Below, piece after piece: positions 1-9,153 of a stretch of 64,000 bases of DNA. The notes under the pieces are model-generated. The model saw nothing but the letters and a program-made list of their open reading frames with translations, was not told the DNA's origin and did not search any database. The stretch lies in NCBI GenBank assembly GCA_900549825.1, contig URQB01000011.1, forward strand, positions 1 to 64,000. The letters run 5' to 3'. Both the position numbers and the translations under genes were made by a program. Positions within the stretch are counted from its first letter, which is position 1, and the number at the start of each line of letters is the position of its first letter. This DNA comes from an uncultured Oscillospiraceae bacterium (GTDB lineage: Bacteria > Bacillota > Clostridia > Oscillospirales > Acutalibacteraceae).

Positions 1-401
1 ACCCGGTTGCCGCTTGTGTTTTCAATCCAGAATTCGGCGCTCAGGCCCATGGGGGAAATCGAGGGATTCCCAGTGGATTCTCCCCCATAACTGCCGGTCA
101 GTTCCGCTTCCGGCTCCGAGGACGGTTCCATTTCCAGCGCTGTTCCCGGTTCAGGCGATTCTCCTGCCGTTTCAGCTGCCTCGGGAAGCGTGCTCTCTTG
201 CGCAGGATCGGTATCAGATGCTTCCTTTACAGATGCTGTACTCCCGGATATAGGCTTCGAAGAACTAACGGCTTCCTCCAGAAGCACCGGTGTCTGATCC
301 TGCGTTTTTACAGCCAGGATCGTCATCGGTGTGAGAAAGGCAATGACCAAAGCCAAAAAAACTGAAATAAGGCGAACTTTGCTGATTTTGCTTTTGAACA
401 T
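1..401 (-). CDS. N-terminal part of a secreted protein, cut by the window edge
   Basis: An open frame of 133 codons runs leftward off the window from an ATG at 401, preceded by a strong AGGAGG ribosome site about five bases away. The first 30 residues form a signal peptide: a Lys-rich start (MFKSKISKVR), a hydrophobic core with ALVIAFL, and a likely cleavage after TILA. The following 80 residues are rich in Glu, Ser, Pro and Thr (for example EPSSEPEAEL), which looks like a flexible linker, and the last residues (GLSAEFWIENTSG) may begin a folded domain. The protein is exported; its function cannot be told from this fragment. A possible TATAAT on the minus strand lies near 466-471. Confidence 0.7.
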   Translation of the reverse strand, partial: MFKSKISKVRLISVFLALVIAFLTPMTILAVKTQDQTPVLLEEAVSSSKPISGSTASVKEASDTDPAQESTLPEAAETAGESPEPGTALEMEPSSEPEAELTGSYGGESTGNPSISPMGLSAEFWIENTSGNR

Positions 402-730
402 ACTACTCCTCCTGAAATTTTCTCTCCCACTTCTGCTTGTTGACACATCTATTTATATCTTTCCATATTATAACACAATTTTGTTAAAAATTATATTAAT
501 CTTCACTTTTTATATTCATAGATGTTAATTACGAGGTTCTTCCGGCATGATATAGCCCCACGATCTGATGCTTGAATTCCGGAGGATAAGATTTCTGATT
601 CTTCGCTTGTTGAACATCTCCTTTACTCTTTCACTTGATATTACAGGTTGTTCAACTTTTCATGTCTATACTTAATATACGAACACCAGTTTTGCAGCGC
701 CCTTTTGAAAAGAGACTGTAACTATTTACC
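402..730. other. AT-rich intergenic stretch without a recognisable gene
   Basis: About 330 bases lie between two minus-strand genes. The left half (420-530) is very AT-rich and holds the promoter region of the secreted protein. Around 690-712 there is a half copy of a CTGCAAAA/TTTTGCAGCGCC hairpin seen complete at 19.2 kb and 57.4 kb. The short frames in this stretch have no ribosome site or coding character. Confidence 0.5.
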
Positions 731-3700
731 TTAGCCGAGCGGCATAAAGGAGAGTTCAAATTCCAAACCGTCCTTTGCGGAGATGACGAATTCCTTCCAT
801 GGCTCCGGGCCGCAGCTGTTGGTGCCCGCGCCGCGCGTAAAGCCGTCGATGGTGACAGCGGTCGTGTGCTCGTCGTGCAGGTCCTCACGGTGGGCGGCCT
901 TTTGCAGAAGCTTCTGGGTATAGTTGTGAACATTGAAGGTGAACTCCTGCTCCTTCCGGAAGAGCATCCATCCGGCCCCGGTATCGTCGGTCAGCTTCAG
1001 CCAGCGCGTGCCGGTGTGATTCCCATTGTCCTGCGGGCGGATGTAATCCTCATGCATAGCGGATACGGTCGTTTCGAAAATTCCCATGGTAGATTGGGCC
1101 CTGAAATCGGGCAGGTTTTCCTTTTCGCCCAATCCGTAATACGATACATGGCGGAATTCCTCCGGCATCTCAAAGAGCACGCCAAAACGCGCAAGCTCCG
1201 CCTGCAGCTTTTTGTCGAAGGCAGGGTCAAGCTTGGCATGCAGGGTGAACATGCCGTTGGAGGCAAAGGTGTACACAAGCGCCACCCGGAAAAGCTCCTT
1301 TCCTTTGGCGCGCAGCTGCAGGACGGTTTCTACCGTAATATGGTCGTCTGGCTGTTCCGCCCCCTTGGGGACCAATGTATCCGCCTTCGTCCGGAAGGAG
1401 ACGAGAGAAGCCTCGTAGTTGTCATAGCCAGCTTTCTCCCAGGTCTTGCGAATATTCATATCATTATCGATTGGCGCGCGGTAGATATTCGGGAAGAATC
1501 CCTTTTCGCCGGATGCGGGAGCCGTGTTCAACAGCTCCCTGCCCCGGTAGGTAAAGCGGGTCATGCGGCCCGTTTGCCTGTGGAACGATGCCTCGCCCTC
1601 GTCGAAGCGGACGGTGAAGCGGCCGCCCTCCTTCTGTGCGCTGATGGCCTTGCCCGCACCGAAGGCCAAAGGCAGCTTTTTCGCCCGCAGCAGGCAGAGC
1701 TGCTCGCGCGCGAGCAATTCGCCTTTTTCATTATAATAGGCAAGGTTCATGAACCAGTCGCTGCCTGCAGAAGGGCTCGTATGACGGATCTGGACGGTTT
1801 CATCGCTCTGCGGGGCAGCGGAAAGCTTCATCTCCCCACTTTCTACAGCAACGCCGTCTTTCATCAGCTCCCAGCGCACCGTCAGGTAATCGGCGGTACG
1901 AAAGTAATTCAGATTGGAGAAGGTGTATTTCCCCTCGCCTGAGACACGGGCGCGCACCGGGCGGTAGACCGCCTGCATCTCGTATGCGCCCGTGTGCGGC
2001 GTACGGTCGGGATAAATCAGGCCGTCTACGCAGAAATTGCCGTCGTGGATGAATTCCCCATGATCTCCGCCGTAGGTATAGCGGTATTTGGAGCCCTCCG
2101 GATGCAGGACGGCGTGATCCGCCCACTCCCAGATGCAGCCGCCCATCAAGCGGTCGCTGGAGAGCACGGTATTCCAGTATGCTTCGAGGCCCCCGGGGCC
2201 GACGCCCATGGCGTGCGCGTATTCGCACAAGAAAAAGGGTTTTTCGCCAAGCTTCTTTTTCTCACGCCGTTCGCCGATTTCACGCACATGATCGACGTGC
2301 GGATACATTTCGGAGATGACGTCGTATGCAAGGCGTTTGGTGCGGATCACGCCCTCGTAGTGCACCGGAATTTCCGGGCAGACCTGATGCAGGTATTCAT
2401 AGCAGGCATCCTGGTTTTTCCAGCCGCCCGCCTCGTTGCCCAACGACCACAGGACGATGCAGGGATGGTTGCGGTCGCGCAGGTACATGCGTTTTACGCG
2501 GTCAAGGTAATGATTGCCCCACTTTTTATTGTTGCTGATCCGGTTTGGCCGGTAAATGGGGTCGCAGCAGGTGCCGTGCGTTTCAATATCGGCCTCGTCC
2601 ACGACGTAGAGGCCGTAGATATCGCATAGAGTCAGAAGCATCGGGTCCGGCGGGTAGTGGGAGGTGCGCACCGCGTTGACGTTTAATTGCTTCATCAGCC
2701 TGACGTCGCGCAGGAGATCCTCCGCGTCCATCACATACCCTTTCAGGGAGGTGTCGTGGTGGTTGACGCCTTTAAGCTTGACCGCCTTGCCGTTTAGGGT
2801 GAAGATATCCTTTTTGATCGCAATGCTGCGGAAGCCCGTGAAATTGCGTAGGCTTTCCACTGGATGCCCGTCTTTTTTTAATGTAATATAGGTTTCGTAT
2901 ACGGTTGGGATTTCAGCGCTCCACTCCCGCACGGAAAGGTTCTGGAAAGAAAAGGCCGTCATCTGCTGCGCCGTCACCTCCTGAGTGGAGAGCATGCTGC
3001 CGTCCGCCATGATCGTAACCTGGACAGTATGCCCGGCCGGATCGCCGGTAAGCTCTACTTTTCCAGACAGAGAGTAGGAGTTGCCGGTCCTCCTGGTCTT
3101 GATCTGATAATCGTTGAGGCAGGTAGCTGCGCGGCGCGTCAGCAGGACATCACGGAAAATCCCGTTTTCCCGGAACATATCCTGGCATTCCAGATACGTT
3201 CCATTCGAATATTTGAAGACGACGGCGACAAGCTCATTTTCGCCCTCGTGCAGGAAAGCACGCACGTCGAATTCTGCGGAGTTGTGCGCACCTTCGCTGT
3301 AGCCTACATAGCGGCCGTTTATGTATACGTCAAGCGAAGAGATTGCGCCGAGGAAGGTCAGGATATATTGCTCCTCCAGTGATTCAAGTGCAAAGGTTTT
3401 CCGATAGACGCCCACGGGGATATCCGCCGGAATTTTCGGCGGTTTGCAGGGAAACTGGTAGCGCTGATTGACATAGAAAGGCGGCTCATAGCCCGTGCGC
3501 TGCCAGTCGGACGGCACCTGGATGCGGTCGAAGGCTTCCGAATCCGTGTCGAGTGTCTGCGGCAGCTCCGACGCCTTGTCGTAATAATGAAAATCCCATT
3601 CTCCGGAGAGAACGGTGACAAGGTCGCTTTGATAGCGCTCCTCCAAAAAGGGGGTGGCGGAAAGCGTATCACGGCTGGAATAGGGGATAAAATAGGCGCG

Positions 3701-3769
3701 CCCTTCATGCTTATTTTCCTCAAAGAGGGGAAATTTTTTATAATTTTCCCGATTGATGACGTATTTCAT
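731..3769 (-). CDS. lacZ: Beta-galactosidase, glycoside hydrolase family 2 (LacZ type)
   Basis: This 1012-residue enzyme hydrolyses beta-galactosides such as lactose and has the normal length of long GH2 enzymes. Domains read in order are the sugar-binding jelly roll (about 30-210), an immunoglobulin-like domain, the TIM barrel (about 310-610) and the C-terminal galactosidase small chain domain. The acid/base Glu is E446 in SLGNEAGG and the nucleophile is E516 in FLCEYAHAMG; the HHDTSLKG and RTSHYPP stretches are also typical. There is no signal peptide, so it acts in the cytoplasm on imported sugar. The ATG at 3769 has a GGGAG ribosome site and follows a clear promoter. It stands alone, with no permease beside it. 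Confidence 0.93.
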   Translation of the reverse strand: MKYVINRENYKKFPLFEENKHEGRAYFIPYSSRDTLSATPFLEERYQSDLVTVLSGEWDFHYYDKASELPQTLDTDSEAFDRIQVPSDWQRTGYEPPFYVNQRYQFPCKPPKIPADIPVGVYRKTFALESLEEQYILTFLGAISSLDVYINGRYVGYSEGAHNSAEFDVRAFLHEGENELVAVVFKYSNGTYLECQDMFRENGIFRDVLLTRRAATCLNDYQIKTRRTGNSYSLSGKVELTGDPAGHTVQVTIMADGSMLSTQEVTAQQMTAFSFQNLSVREWSAEIPTVYETYITLKKDGHPVESLRNFTGFRSIAIKKDIFTLNGKAVKLKGVNHHDTSLKGYVMDAEDLLRDVRLMKQLNVNAVRTSHYPPDPMLLTLCDIYGLYVVDEADIETHGTCCDPIYRPNRISNNKKWGNHYLDRVKRMYLRDRNHPCIVLWSLGNEAGGWKNQDACYEYLHQVCPEIPVHYEGVIRTKRLAYDVISEMYPHVDHVREIGERREKKKLGEKPFFLCEYAHAMGVGPGGLEAYWNTVLSSDRLMGGCIWEWADHAVLHPEGSKYRYTYGGDHGEFIHDGNFCVDGLIYPDRTPHTGAYEMQAVYRPVRARVSGEGKYTFSNLNYFRTADYLTVRWELMKDGVAVESGEMKLSAAPQSDETVQIRHTSPSAGSDWFMNLAYYNEKGELLAREQLCLLRAKKLPLAFGAGKAISAQKEGGRFTVRFDEGEASFHRQTGRMTRFTYRGRELLNTAPASGEKGFFPNIYRAPIDNDMNIRKTWEKAGYDNYEASLVSFRTKADTLVPKGAEQPDDHITVETVLQLRAKGKELFRVALVYTFASNGMFTLHAKLDPAFDKKLQAELARFGVLFEMPEEFRHVSYYGLGEKENLPDFRAQSTMGIFETTVSAMHEDYIRPQDNGNHTGTRWLKLTDDTGAGWMLFRKEQEFTFNVHNYTQKLLQKAAHREDLHDEHTTAVTIDGFTRGAGTNSCGPEPWKEFVISAKDGLEFELSFMPLG

Positions 3770-3803
3770 ATGGTCTCCCGCCTTTTTCTATCATATTGAA
3801 ATC

Positions 3804-3832
3804 ATACTAGCATATCTGGAAGGGCTTTTCAA
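3804..3832 (-). promoter_or_regulatory. Promoter of the beta-galactosidase gene
   Basis: Read on the minus strand, TTGAAA (3832-3827) and TAGTAT (3809-3804) are separated by 17 bases, about 35 bases before the ATG at 3769. This is a good sigma-A type match by eye only. Confidence 0.55.
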
Positions 3833-3965
3833 TCCAAACTTCCGGGATTGCTGAAAATCGCAGAATAAATTGTCGATATTTGCACTTTTTTAACATGTAT
3901 TTTGTGTAGTTTTAATAAAAACGTTCCCATATTATCTTGTTGGAATTATATCTGTAAAATGGTTG

Positions 3966-3974
3966 TGATATACT
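3966..3974 (+). promoter_or_regulatory. Possible extended -10 promoter of the wall phosphoesterase gene
   Basis: TGATATACT matches an extended -10 element about 93 bases before the chosen ATG at 4067. The -35 region is weak, so this is tentative. Confidence 0.35.
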
Positions 3975-4066
3975 ATACCCTGTATGAAAATGCTGCCCAT
4001 TGGATAGGGCCTGTGGGCAGACAGGAAAGCGGAAACTTCATTTTCACCGCAAAAAGGAGGAGAATC

Positions 4067-7000
4067 ATGAGAAAGCATCTGAAGGGGACGCTGGCCGTCA
4101 TTCTGGCGACCGTACTCATCGCGGTTGCTGTGCCATTCGGCGCGTTTGCGCGCGCGGTGGAGACTGCACCTGTGACGTTTGGCGTGATGTCGGATACGCA
4201 CTACTATCCGCGGTCGCTCATGCCGGCGGAAGACGATGAGCAGGGATGGGAAACGTTCAGGGAGTTTTGCCGGGTCAAAGGCAAGCAATTCCCGCAGACC
4301 GGCGGGCTTTTAGACGCGGCCCTTGCCGCGATGGCGCAGGACGTTAAGGAAAAGGGGCTGAAATATGTCCTTATCCCGGGCGACCTGACCAAGGACAGCG
4401 AGATGGAAGCGCACAAAGGCCTTGCGGAAAAACTCGAGCAGTTTGAAAAGGACACGGGCGCGCAGGTCCTTGTCATCAACGGCAACCACGATATCAATAA
4501 TGACGATGCCGCATCCTTTACGACCGGCAGGGAAGTCAAGGACAAGAGCCTGGTCACCTCGCCGAAACAGTTCAAGGAGATTTATAGAAACCTCGGATAC
4601 GATCTGGCGGATGATGTTTATACGCCTCCCAGGGGGAAAGAGGCCAACGGCCTTTCCTATGCGGCCAGCCTGGAGGGCGGTTACCGCCTGATTGTGATGG
4701 ACGGCGGTAAATACAGCCCGGATAATATGGAGCCGGATCATTCCGGCGGGCATGAGACGGGCGGCAATTTCTCCGATGATTTCATCGAGTGGGTGCTCGA
4801 CCAATGCGCCAGAGCCCGGGCAAAGGGTGAAACAATCATCGGCATGACGCATTTCAGCCTGGTGCCGCATCTGTGGCTGGAAGCGACGATCGCGCAGGAT
4901 TTCTGCCTGGATAACTATCAGAACGTGGCGGAGGCGCTGGCGGATGCGGGCATGCATTATGTTTTCACCGGCCACATGCATCAGAACGACATCGCAAAGG
5001 CGGTATCGGATAACGGCGAGACGATCTATGACATCCAGACGAATTCCCTCTCCAGTTATCCGAATTTCTTCCGTGAGGTCCGCTTCGACAATACCAAGGG
5101 AGATGGAAAGATCTCACTGGAGGTTAATACATACCCAGTTGATCAGGTACAGAAAGTGGATACGGACCCGCACAACGCTGCGGATACCGCGACTCCCCGC
5201 CCGGGAGACGGAGATTACCGCTATGAGCTCGACGGGGAGACCTACCCGGCCTATCAGGATTATTCGTATGCATTTTCCCACTGCAAGGGCAATTCCACGG
5301 AGTTCATTATGACGATGGCGAGCGGGTTCCTTGCAAGCGGGCTGAATACCGTGACGTCCGCAGGCGGGCTGATGAATCTGCTGAAAAACAACGGAATCGA
5401 TTTGGAAGGGATCCTCAAGGGCTTCCTCGGCGATGGAGTCAGCATCCTGGGGTACGATATCTTTACGGTTAAGAATGTGATGGCGTTCCTGGAGGATCTG
5501 TTCGGGCAGATTGAGGACAATTACCTCAAGGACCCGCAGAAGACAATGGAAATCCTCAAGGGCCCCATTGAGAAGCTTGTCAATTTCAAGGTGGCGGATA
5601 CGCCGCCAAGCGCTGAATATGCAAAGCGGTTCCATATCGGTGAGGGAAAGAGCTATGGGACGCTGGGCGACATGGTGCTCTGCGTGATGCACTCCTATAC
5701 GGCCGGCGATGAAGTCGGCGTTGCATTCAAAAACGGCCACTATGTGGCGGCCGGTGAACAGCCGGATCACTTCGTAGCAGAGGCGCTGGAGGGCTTTGAG
5801 AACGGCGACAGCGCGCAGCGGCTTATCGATGAGCTGATCGACATCCTGCTCAACGACCTGGTTCAGGGCGAGATTTTGCCGAACCTGGAATTCCGCATCA
5901 ACGCATTGTTCCCGGACGGCTCCTTTGGCTCCCACACGGCGGACGCGCTCCAGATGCTCCTGAAGCTCATCACGCAGGGCGATCCGAATTACAAGAAGAT
6001 CGTCGATTTCGCGTTCAAGCTTCTGTCCGGGCTGAATATCATCCCCTATGACAGCATCAACGCGATCCTCGACCACTATATCGAGGAGTACCTGACGGAC
6101 AGCCAGATCGAGTCCGTCGGCCATGAGGTCGCATATATCGTGGACGATTTCTTCATCGACGAAAATCCGGCCGCACAGATGGACAGCACGGCGACGCTTC
6201 TCTACAGCGGCAAGGTGCCGGTTGAAGCGACGGCCGAAAATTACCGCAGGCCCTCCAATATCGGCATGACATTCGGTGAGGATGCAGCGACGACGCGCAA
6301 CATCAACTGGTATACAAAGTGCACGGTAGACGGCGCGAAGGTGCTGCCGTACAATACGGATATCCAGATCGCGCCCTACAGCGAGCACCCGCAGTTCAGC
6401 GACAAGCTGCCCGCGGGCGTGAAGGTAAAAACACGTGAAGAGACCGTAAAGCTCCAGTTCCCAGGCATCGATATCGGCGTGTTCGGCCTGTTCCCCTACT
6501 ACTTTGACGCGACGCGCCATATGGTGGAGATCACGGGCCTGAAGGCGGGGGAGAAATACTGCTTCCGCGTGGGCGACGCGGAGAAGGGCTGGTGGAGCGA
6601 GACGGGCGTGATCGAAACCGCCGACAATTCCGATCAGCTCACCTTCTTCCACATGAGCGACAGCCAGTCTCAGAGCGAGCGCCAGTACAGCCGCTCCTGG
6701 GCCAAGGTGCTCGATACGGCTTATACGATGTATCCGGATGCCGATTTCATCATGCACACGGGCGACCATGTGGATAAGGGCGACAACGCCAATCAGTGGC
6801 AGTGGCTCTTTAACACGGGAGCAGACAATTTGATGAAGACGGTCCTGATGCCCACGGCGGGCAACCACGAGGCAAAGAGCGAATTTGCGATCGATCAGAA
6901 CTTCCTCCTTTCCAACGTACCGAAGCAGGATACGTCTACCGGTGTTTACTACTCCTTCGATTACAATAACGCGCACTTTATGGTGCTCAATACCAACAAT

Positions 7001-7864
7001 CTCTCCGAGGAGAAGGGCCTGAGCAGGGATCAGATGGAATGGCTCAGGAAGGATGCGGCGCAGAGCGACGCACAGTGGAAGATCGTGGCGCTGCACAAGG
7101 CCCCGTATTCCAACGGCTCACATTTTGACGACGACGACGTGATCCAGCTGCGCAAGGAGCTGGGCACCCTGATGCCGGAGCTGGGCATCGATGTCGTCCT
7201 GCAGGGGCACGACCATGTGTATCTGCGCACCGGCGTGATGGACAATAACGAGGTTGTCCAGACGCAGACGAAGACGGTCACCTACAACGGCAGGGATTAC
7301 ACGGCCAAACTTGACCCGAAGGGCAGCATTTATGTCATCAGCGGCTGCTCCGGTGTGAAGACCTATGTGACGAAGGATCCGTCCGAGACGGATCGGCTCT
7401 TCCCGCGCGCTGAAAAGCTCGCCGATGCGAACGACCCGATCTTCTCCGCCTTCCAGATCGTGGGCGATACGCTCTATTTCGACGCCTATACCGTGGGTGC
7501 GGATGACGCAAGCCGGATCGATTCCTTCGCCATCCAGAAGCAGACGGCGGATGTGCCGGATACCAGCGCGGATGTTTCAAAGCCGGAGGAATCGGCGGCC
7601 GCGCCGGTTACGCCGGACACCACCAAGCCGGACGATACGAAGCAGACGACAGCAGCTACAACACAGGCGGGGGATAAGACGACGCTGGCTCCCGCAGGCG
7701 ATGTAACAGCGACGGACGGCACGCAGACCACTGCCGAGGATGCGGAGAACCCGCTGACGGGAGACAATAGCTCTCCGCTTCTTGTGGCTATTCCGGTGAC
7801 GGCGCTCGCGGCGCTGGTGCTGGCAGAAACGATGAGACGCAAAAGGACGCACGGCGAAACGTGA
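4067..7864 (+). CDS. Cell-wall anchored protein with two calcineurin-like metallophosphoesterase domains
   Basis: The product has 1265 residues if translation starts at 4067, where AGGAGG lies six bases ahead and the first 30 residues are a clear signal peptide; an upstream in-frame extension lacks both. The first phosphoesterase domain shows the metal motifs SDTHYYP, PGDLT, NGNHD, MTHFS and FTGHMH. After a long alpha-helical stretch comes a purple-acid-phosphatase-like N-terminal domain, then a second phosphoesterase domain with HTGDHVDKGD, AGNHEAK, LHKAPY and QGHDHVYLR. A Thr/Ala/Pro/Asp-rich spacer leads to NPLTGD, a hydrophobic helix and a basic tail (RRKR), a sortase-type wall sorting signal. 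It probably hydrolyses phosphate esters outside the cell; the substrate is unknown. It is monocistronic, with a strong terminator right after it. Confidence 0.88.
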   Translation: MRKHLKGTLAVILATVLIAVAVPFGAFARAVETAPVTFGVMSDTHYYPRSLMPAEDDEQGWETFREFCRVKGKQFPQTGGLLDAALAAMAQDVKEKGLKYVLIPGDLTKDSEMEAHKGLAEKLEQFEKDTGAQVLVINGNHDINNDDAASFTTGREVKDKSLVTSPKQFKEIYRNLGYDLADDVYTPPRGKEANGLSYAASLEGGYRLIVMDGGKYSPDNMEPDHSGGHETGGNFSDDFIEWVLDQCARARAKGETIIGMTHFSLVPHLWLEATIAQDFCLDNYQNVAEALADAGMHYVFTGHMHQNDIAKAVSDNGETIYDIQTNSLSSYPNFFREVRFDNTKGDGKISLEVNTYPVDQVQKVDTDPHNAADTATPRPGDGDYRYELDGETYPAYQDYSYAFSHCKGNSTEFIMTMASGFLASGLNTVTSAGGLMNLLKNNGIDLEGILKGFLGDGVSILGYDIFTVKNVMAFLEDLFGQIEDNYLKDPQKTMEILKGPIEKLVNFKVADTPPSAEYAKRFHIGEGKSYGTLGDMVLCVMHSYTAGDEVGVAFKNGHYVAAGEQPDHFVAEALEGFENGDSAQRLIDELIDILLNDLVQGEILPNLEFRINALFPDGSFGSHTADALQMLLKLITQGDPNYKKIVDFAFKLLSGLNIIPYDSINAILDHYIEEYLTDSQIESVGHEVAYIVDDFFIDENPAAQMDSTATLLYSGKVPVEATAENYRRPSNIGMTFGEDAATTRNINWYTKCTVDGAKVLPYNTDIQIAPYSEHPQFSDKLPAGVKVKTREETVKLQFPGIDIGVFGLFPYYFDATRHMVEITGLKAGEKYCFRVGDAEKGWWSETGVIETADNSDQLTFFHMSDSQSQSERQYSRSWAKVLDTAYTMYPDADFIMHTGDHVDKGDNANQWQWLFNTGADNLMKTVLMPTAGNHEAKSEFAIDQNFLLSNVPKQDTSTGVYYSFDYNNAHFMVLNTNNLSEEKGLSRDQMEWLRKDAAQSDAQWKIVALHKAPYSNGSHFDDDDVIQLRKELGTLMPELGIDVVLQGHDHVYLRTGVMDNNEVVQTQTKTVTYNGRDYTAKLDPKGSIYVISGCSGVKTYVTKDPSETDRLFPRAEKLADANDPIFSAFQIVGDTLYFDAYTVGADDASRIDSFAIQKQTADVPDTSADVSKPEESAAAPVTPDTTKPDDTKQTTAATTQAGDKTTLAPAGDVTATDGTQTTAEDAENPLTGDNSSPLLVAIPVTALAALVLAETMRRKRTHGET

Positions 7865-7891
7865 GCATCATCTAAAATCATTCTATCATTG

Positions 7892-7934
7892 ATCCGGCCC
7901 GGTTCCCGCAAAGGAACCGAGCCGGATGTTTTCG
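7892..7934 (+). terminator. Intrinsic terminator after the wall phosphoesterase
   Basis: ATCCGGCCCGGTTCC pairs with GGAACCGAGCCGGAT across a short loop and is followed by GTTTT. Confidence 0.8.
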
Positions 7935-7962
7935 TATCCGTATACAGTTCAATAGAACATTT

Positions 7963-8026
7963 TAGCACCGGTGAACAGGGGCAAACCTGCCCCTGCGGGT
8001 GCCGGAGCGCTCCTTGTTTACCGATG
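7963..8026. repeat. Short TA-flanked inverted-repeat element, copy D (64 bp)
   Basis: The element starts TA-GCACCGGTGAACAGG and ends CCTTGTTTACCGATGC, so the two ends are inverted copies of each other. Its core, from AAACCTGCCCC to GCCGGAGCG, also occurs in the copy at 51.8 kb. The left TA is present; the right flank no longer shows TA. It lies between the terminator of the wall protein and the end of the pfk gene. Confidence 0.65.
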
Positions 8027-8063
8027 CCAGGATGCCAGGATAAAGGCGGTCAATGGGAAGCGC

Positions 8064-9149
8064 TTATTTTTCGTCTCCAAACGATACGTCCATATCACGT
8101 GCCGCCTGGATCATTTCGCAGGCTTCCGGCACGAATTTCAGCTTGCCCGCCACCTCGCCGAGCGGAACGGGCTCGATCCCCGTCCCTTTCACGGCGACCA
8201 TGAAGCCGTATTTCTCTTCTTTGACAAGCCGCGCGGCTGCCGCACCCAGACGGGTTGAAAGCACGCGGTCGTAAGGGCAGGGGCTTCCACCGCGCTGGAT
8301 ATGGCCAGGCACACAGATGCGGATTTCCTGCCCGGTCTCCTTGCCCAGCTCGTCGGCAAGCTCGTATGCCTTGGAGGGATACAAGCTTTTTGCTGCCTTT
8401 GCCTTACGCTCCTTCTTGCTTAAGGCGGCATCCTCTGCGGAGACCGCGCCTTCTGCCACGGCGATGATCGAGAATTTTTTGCCCTGCTGCTCGCGCTTAT
8501 GCAACGCTTTTGCGACGGCATCGATGGTGTAGGGAATCTCCGGGAGGAGGATGATATCCGCGCCCCCCGCGATACCGGCATGCAGGGTGAGCCAGCCGAC
8601 CTTGTGGCCCATGATCTCCACGACGAAGATGCGGCCGTGCGAGGTGGCGGTCGTATGGATACAATCGATTACGTTGGTCGCCACATCCACTGCGCTCTGG
8701 AAGCCGAAGGTCATATCTGTGCCCCAGATATCGTTGTCGATGGTCTTCGGCATGGTAACGATATGGAGGCCTTCTTCGTAAAGCAGGTTTGCCGTTTTAT
8801 GCGTGCCGTTACCGCCGAGGATGACGAGCGCGTCGAGCTTGAGCTTTTTGTAGTTCTTCTTCATGGCCTCGACTTTATCAACGCTGCTGTCGTCCGCCTT
8901 TTTGCGCATCAGCTTGAACGGCTGGCGGGAGGTGCCCAGAATCGTGCCGCCGCGCGTGAGAATGCCGGAGAAATCCTCGGGCTCCATCACCTTATGGTCG
9001 TCTTCGATCAGGCCGCGGTAGCCGTCGGCAAAGCCGTAAATTTCCACGTCGCCGTCAAATTCATGGTAAAGTGCTTTTGCGAGGCCGCGCAGGGCGGGAT
9101 TGAGGCCCTGGCAATCGCCGCCGCTGGTGAGTACGCCGATTCGTTTCAT
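8064..9149 (-). CDS. pfkA: 6-phosphofructokinase, group III-like (K-type active site)
   Basis: The 361-residue cytoplasmic enzyme phosphorylates fructose 6-phosphate. The nucleotide loop TSGGDCQGLNPALRG is at residues 8-22. The metal and donor-binding stretch reads GGNGTH (112-117) and the catalytic loop PKTIDND (134-140). In this family a Gly after GGx together with Lys in PKTIDND occurs in ATP-using members such as Streptomyces PFK, whereas Asp there with Lys marks pyrophosphate users, so ATP is the more likely donor; Asn replacing the usual Asp in GGD is odd. The ATG at 9149 has AGGAAG ahead of it and lies four bases after the end of ppk, so the two are co-transcribed. Confidence 0.9.
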   Translation of the reverse strand: MKRIGVLTSGGDCQGLNPALRGLAKALYHEFDGDVEIYGFADGYRGLIEDDHKVMEPEDFSGILTRGGTILGTSRQPFKLMRKKADDSSVDKVEAMKKNYKKLKLDALVILGGNGTHKTANLLYEEGLHIVTMPKTIDNDIWGTDMTFGFQSAVDVATNVIDCIHTTATSHGRIFVVEIMGHKVGWLTLHAGIAGGADIILLPEIPYTIDAVAKALHKREQQGKKFSIIAVAEGAVSAEDAALSKKERKAKAAKSLYPSKAYELADELGKETGQEIRICVPGHIQRGGSPCPYDRVLSTRLGAAAARLVKEEKYGFMVAVKGTGIEPVPLGEVAGKLKFVPEACEMIQAARDMDVSFGDEK

Positions 9150-9153
9150 TTGT

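Noticed and set aside
3902..4066. Upstream extension of the wall phosphoesterase to 3902
   Set aside because: No ribosome site there, and the start at 4067 has AGGAGG and directly begins a signal peptide.
5114..7096. Minus-strand open frame of 660 codons inside the wall phosphoesterase gene
   Set aside because: It is antisense to a clear gene with full domain motifs; its sequence has no family character and it arises from GC-rich codon use.
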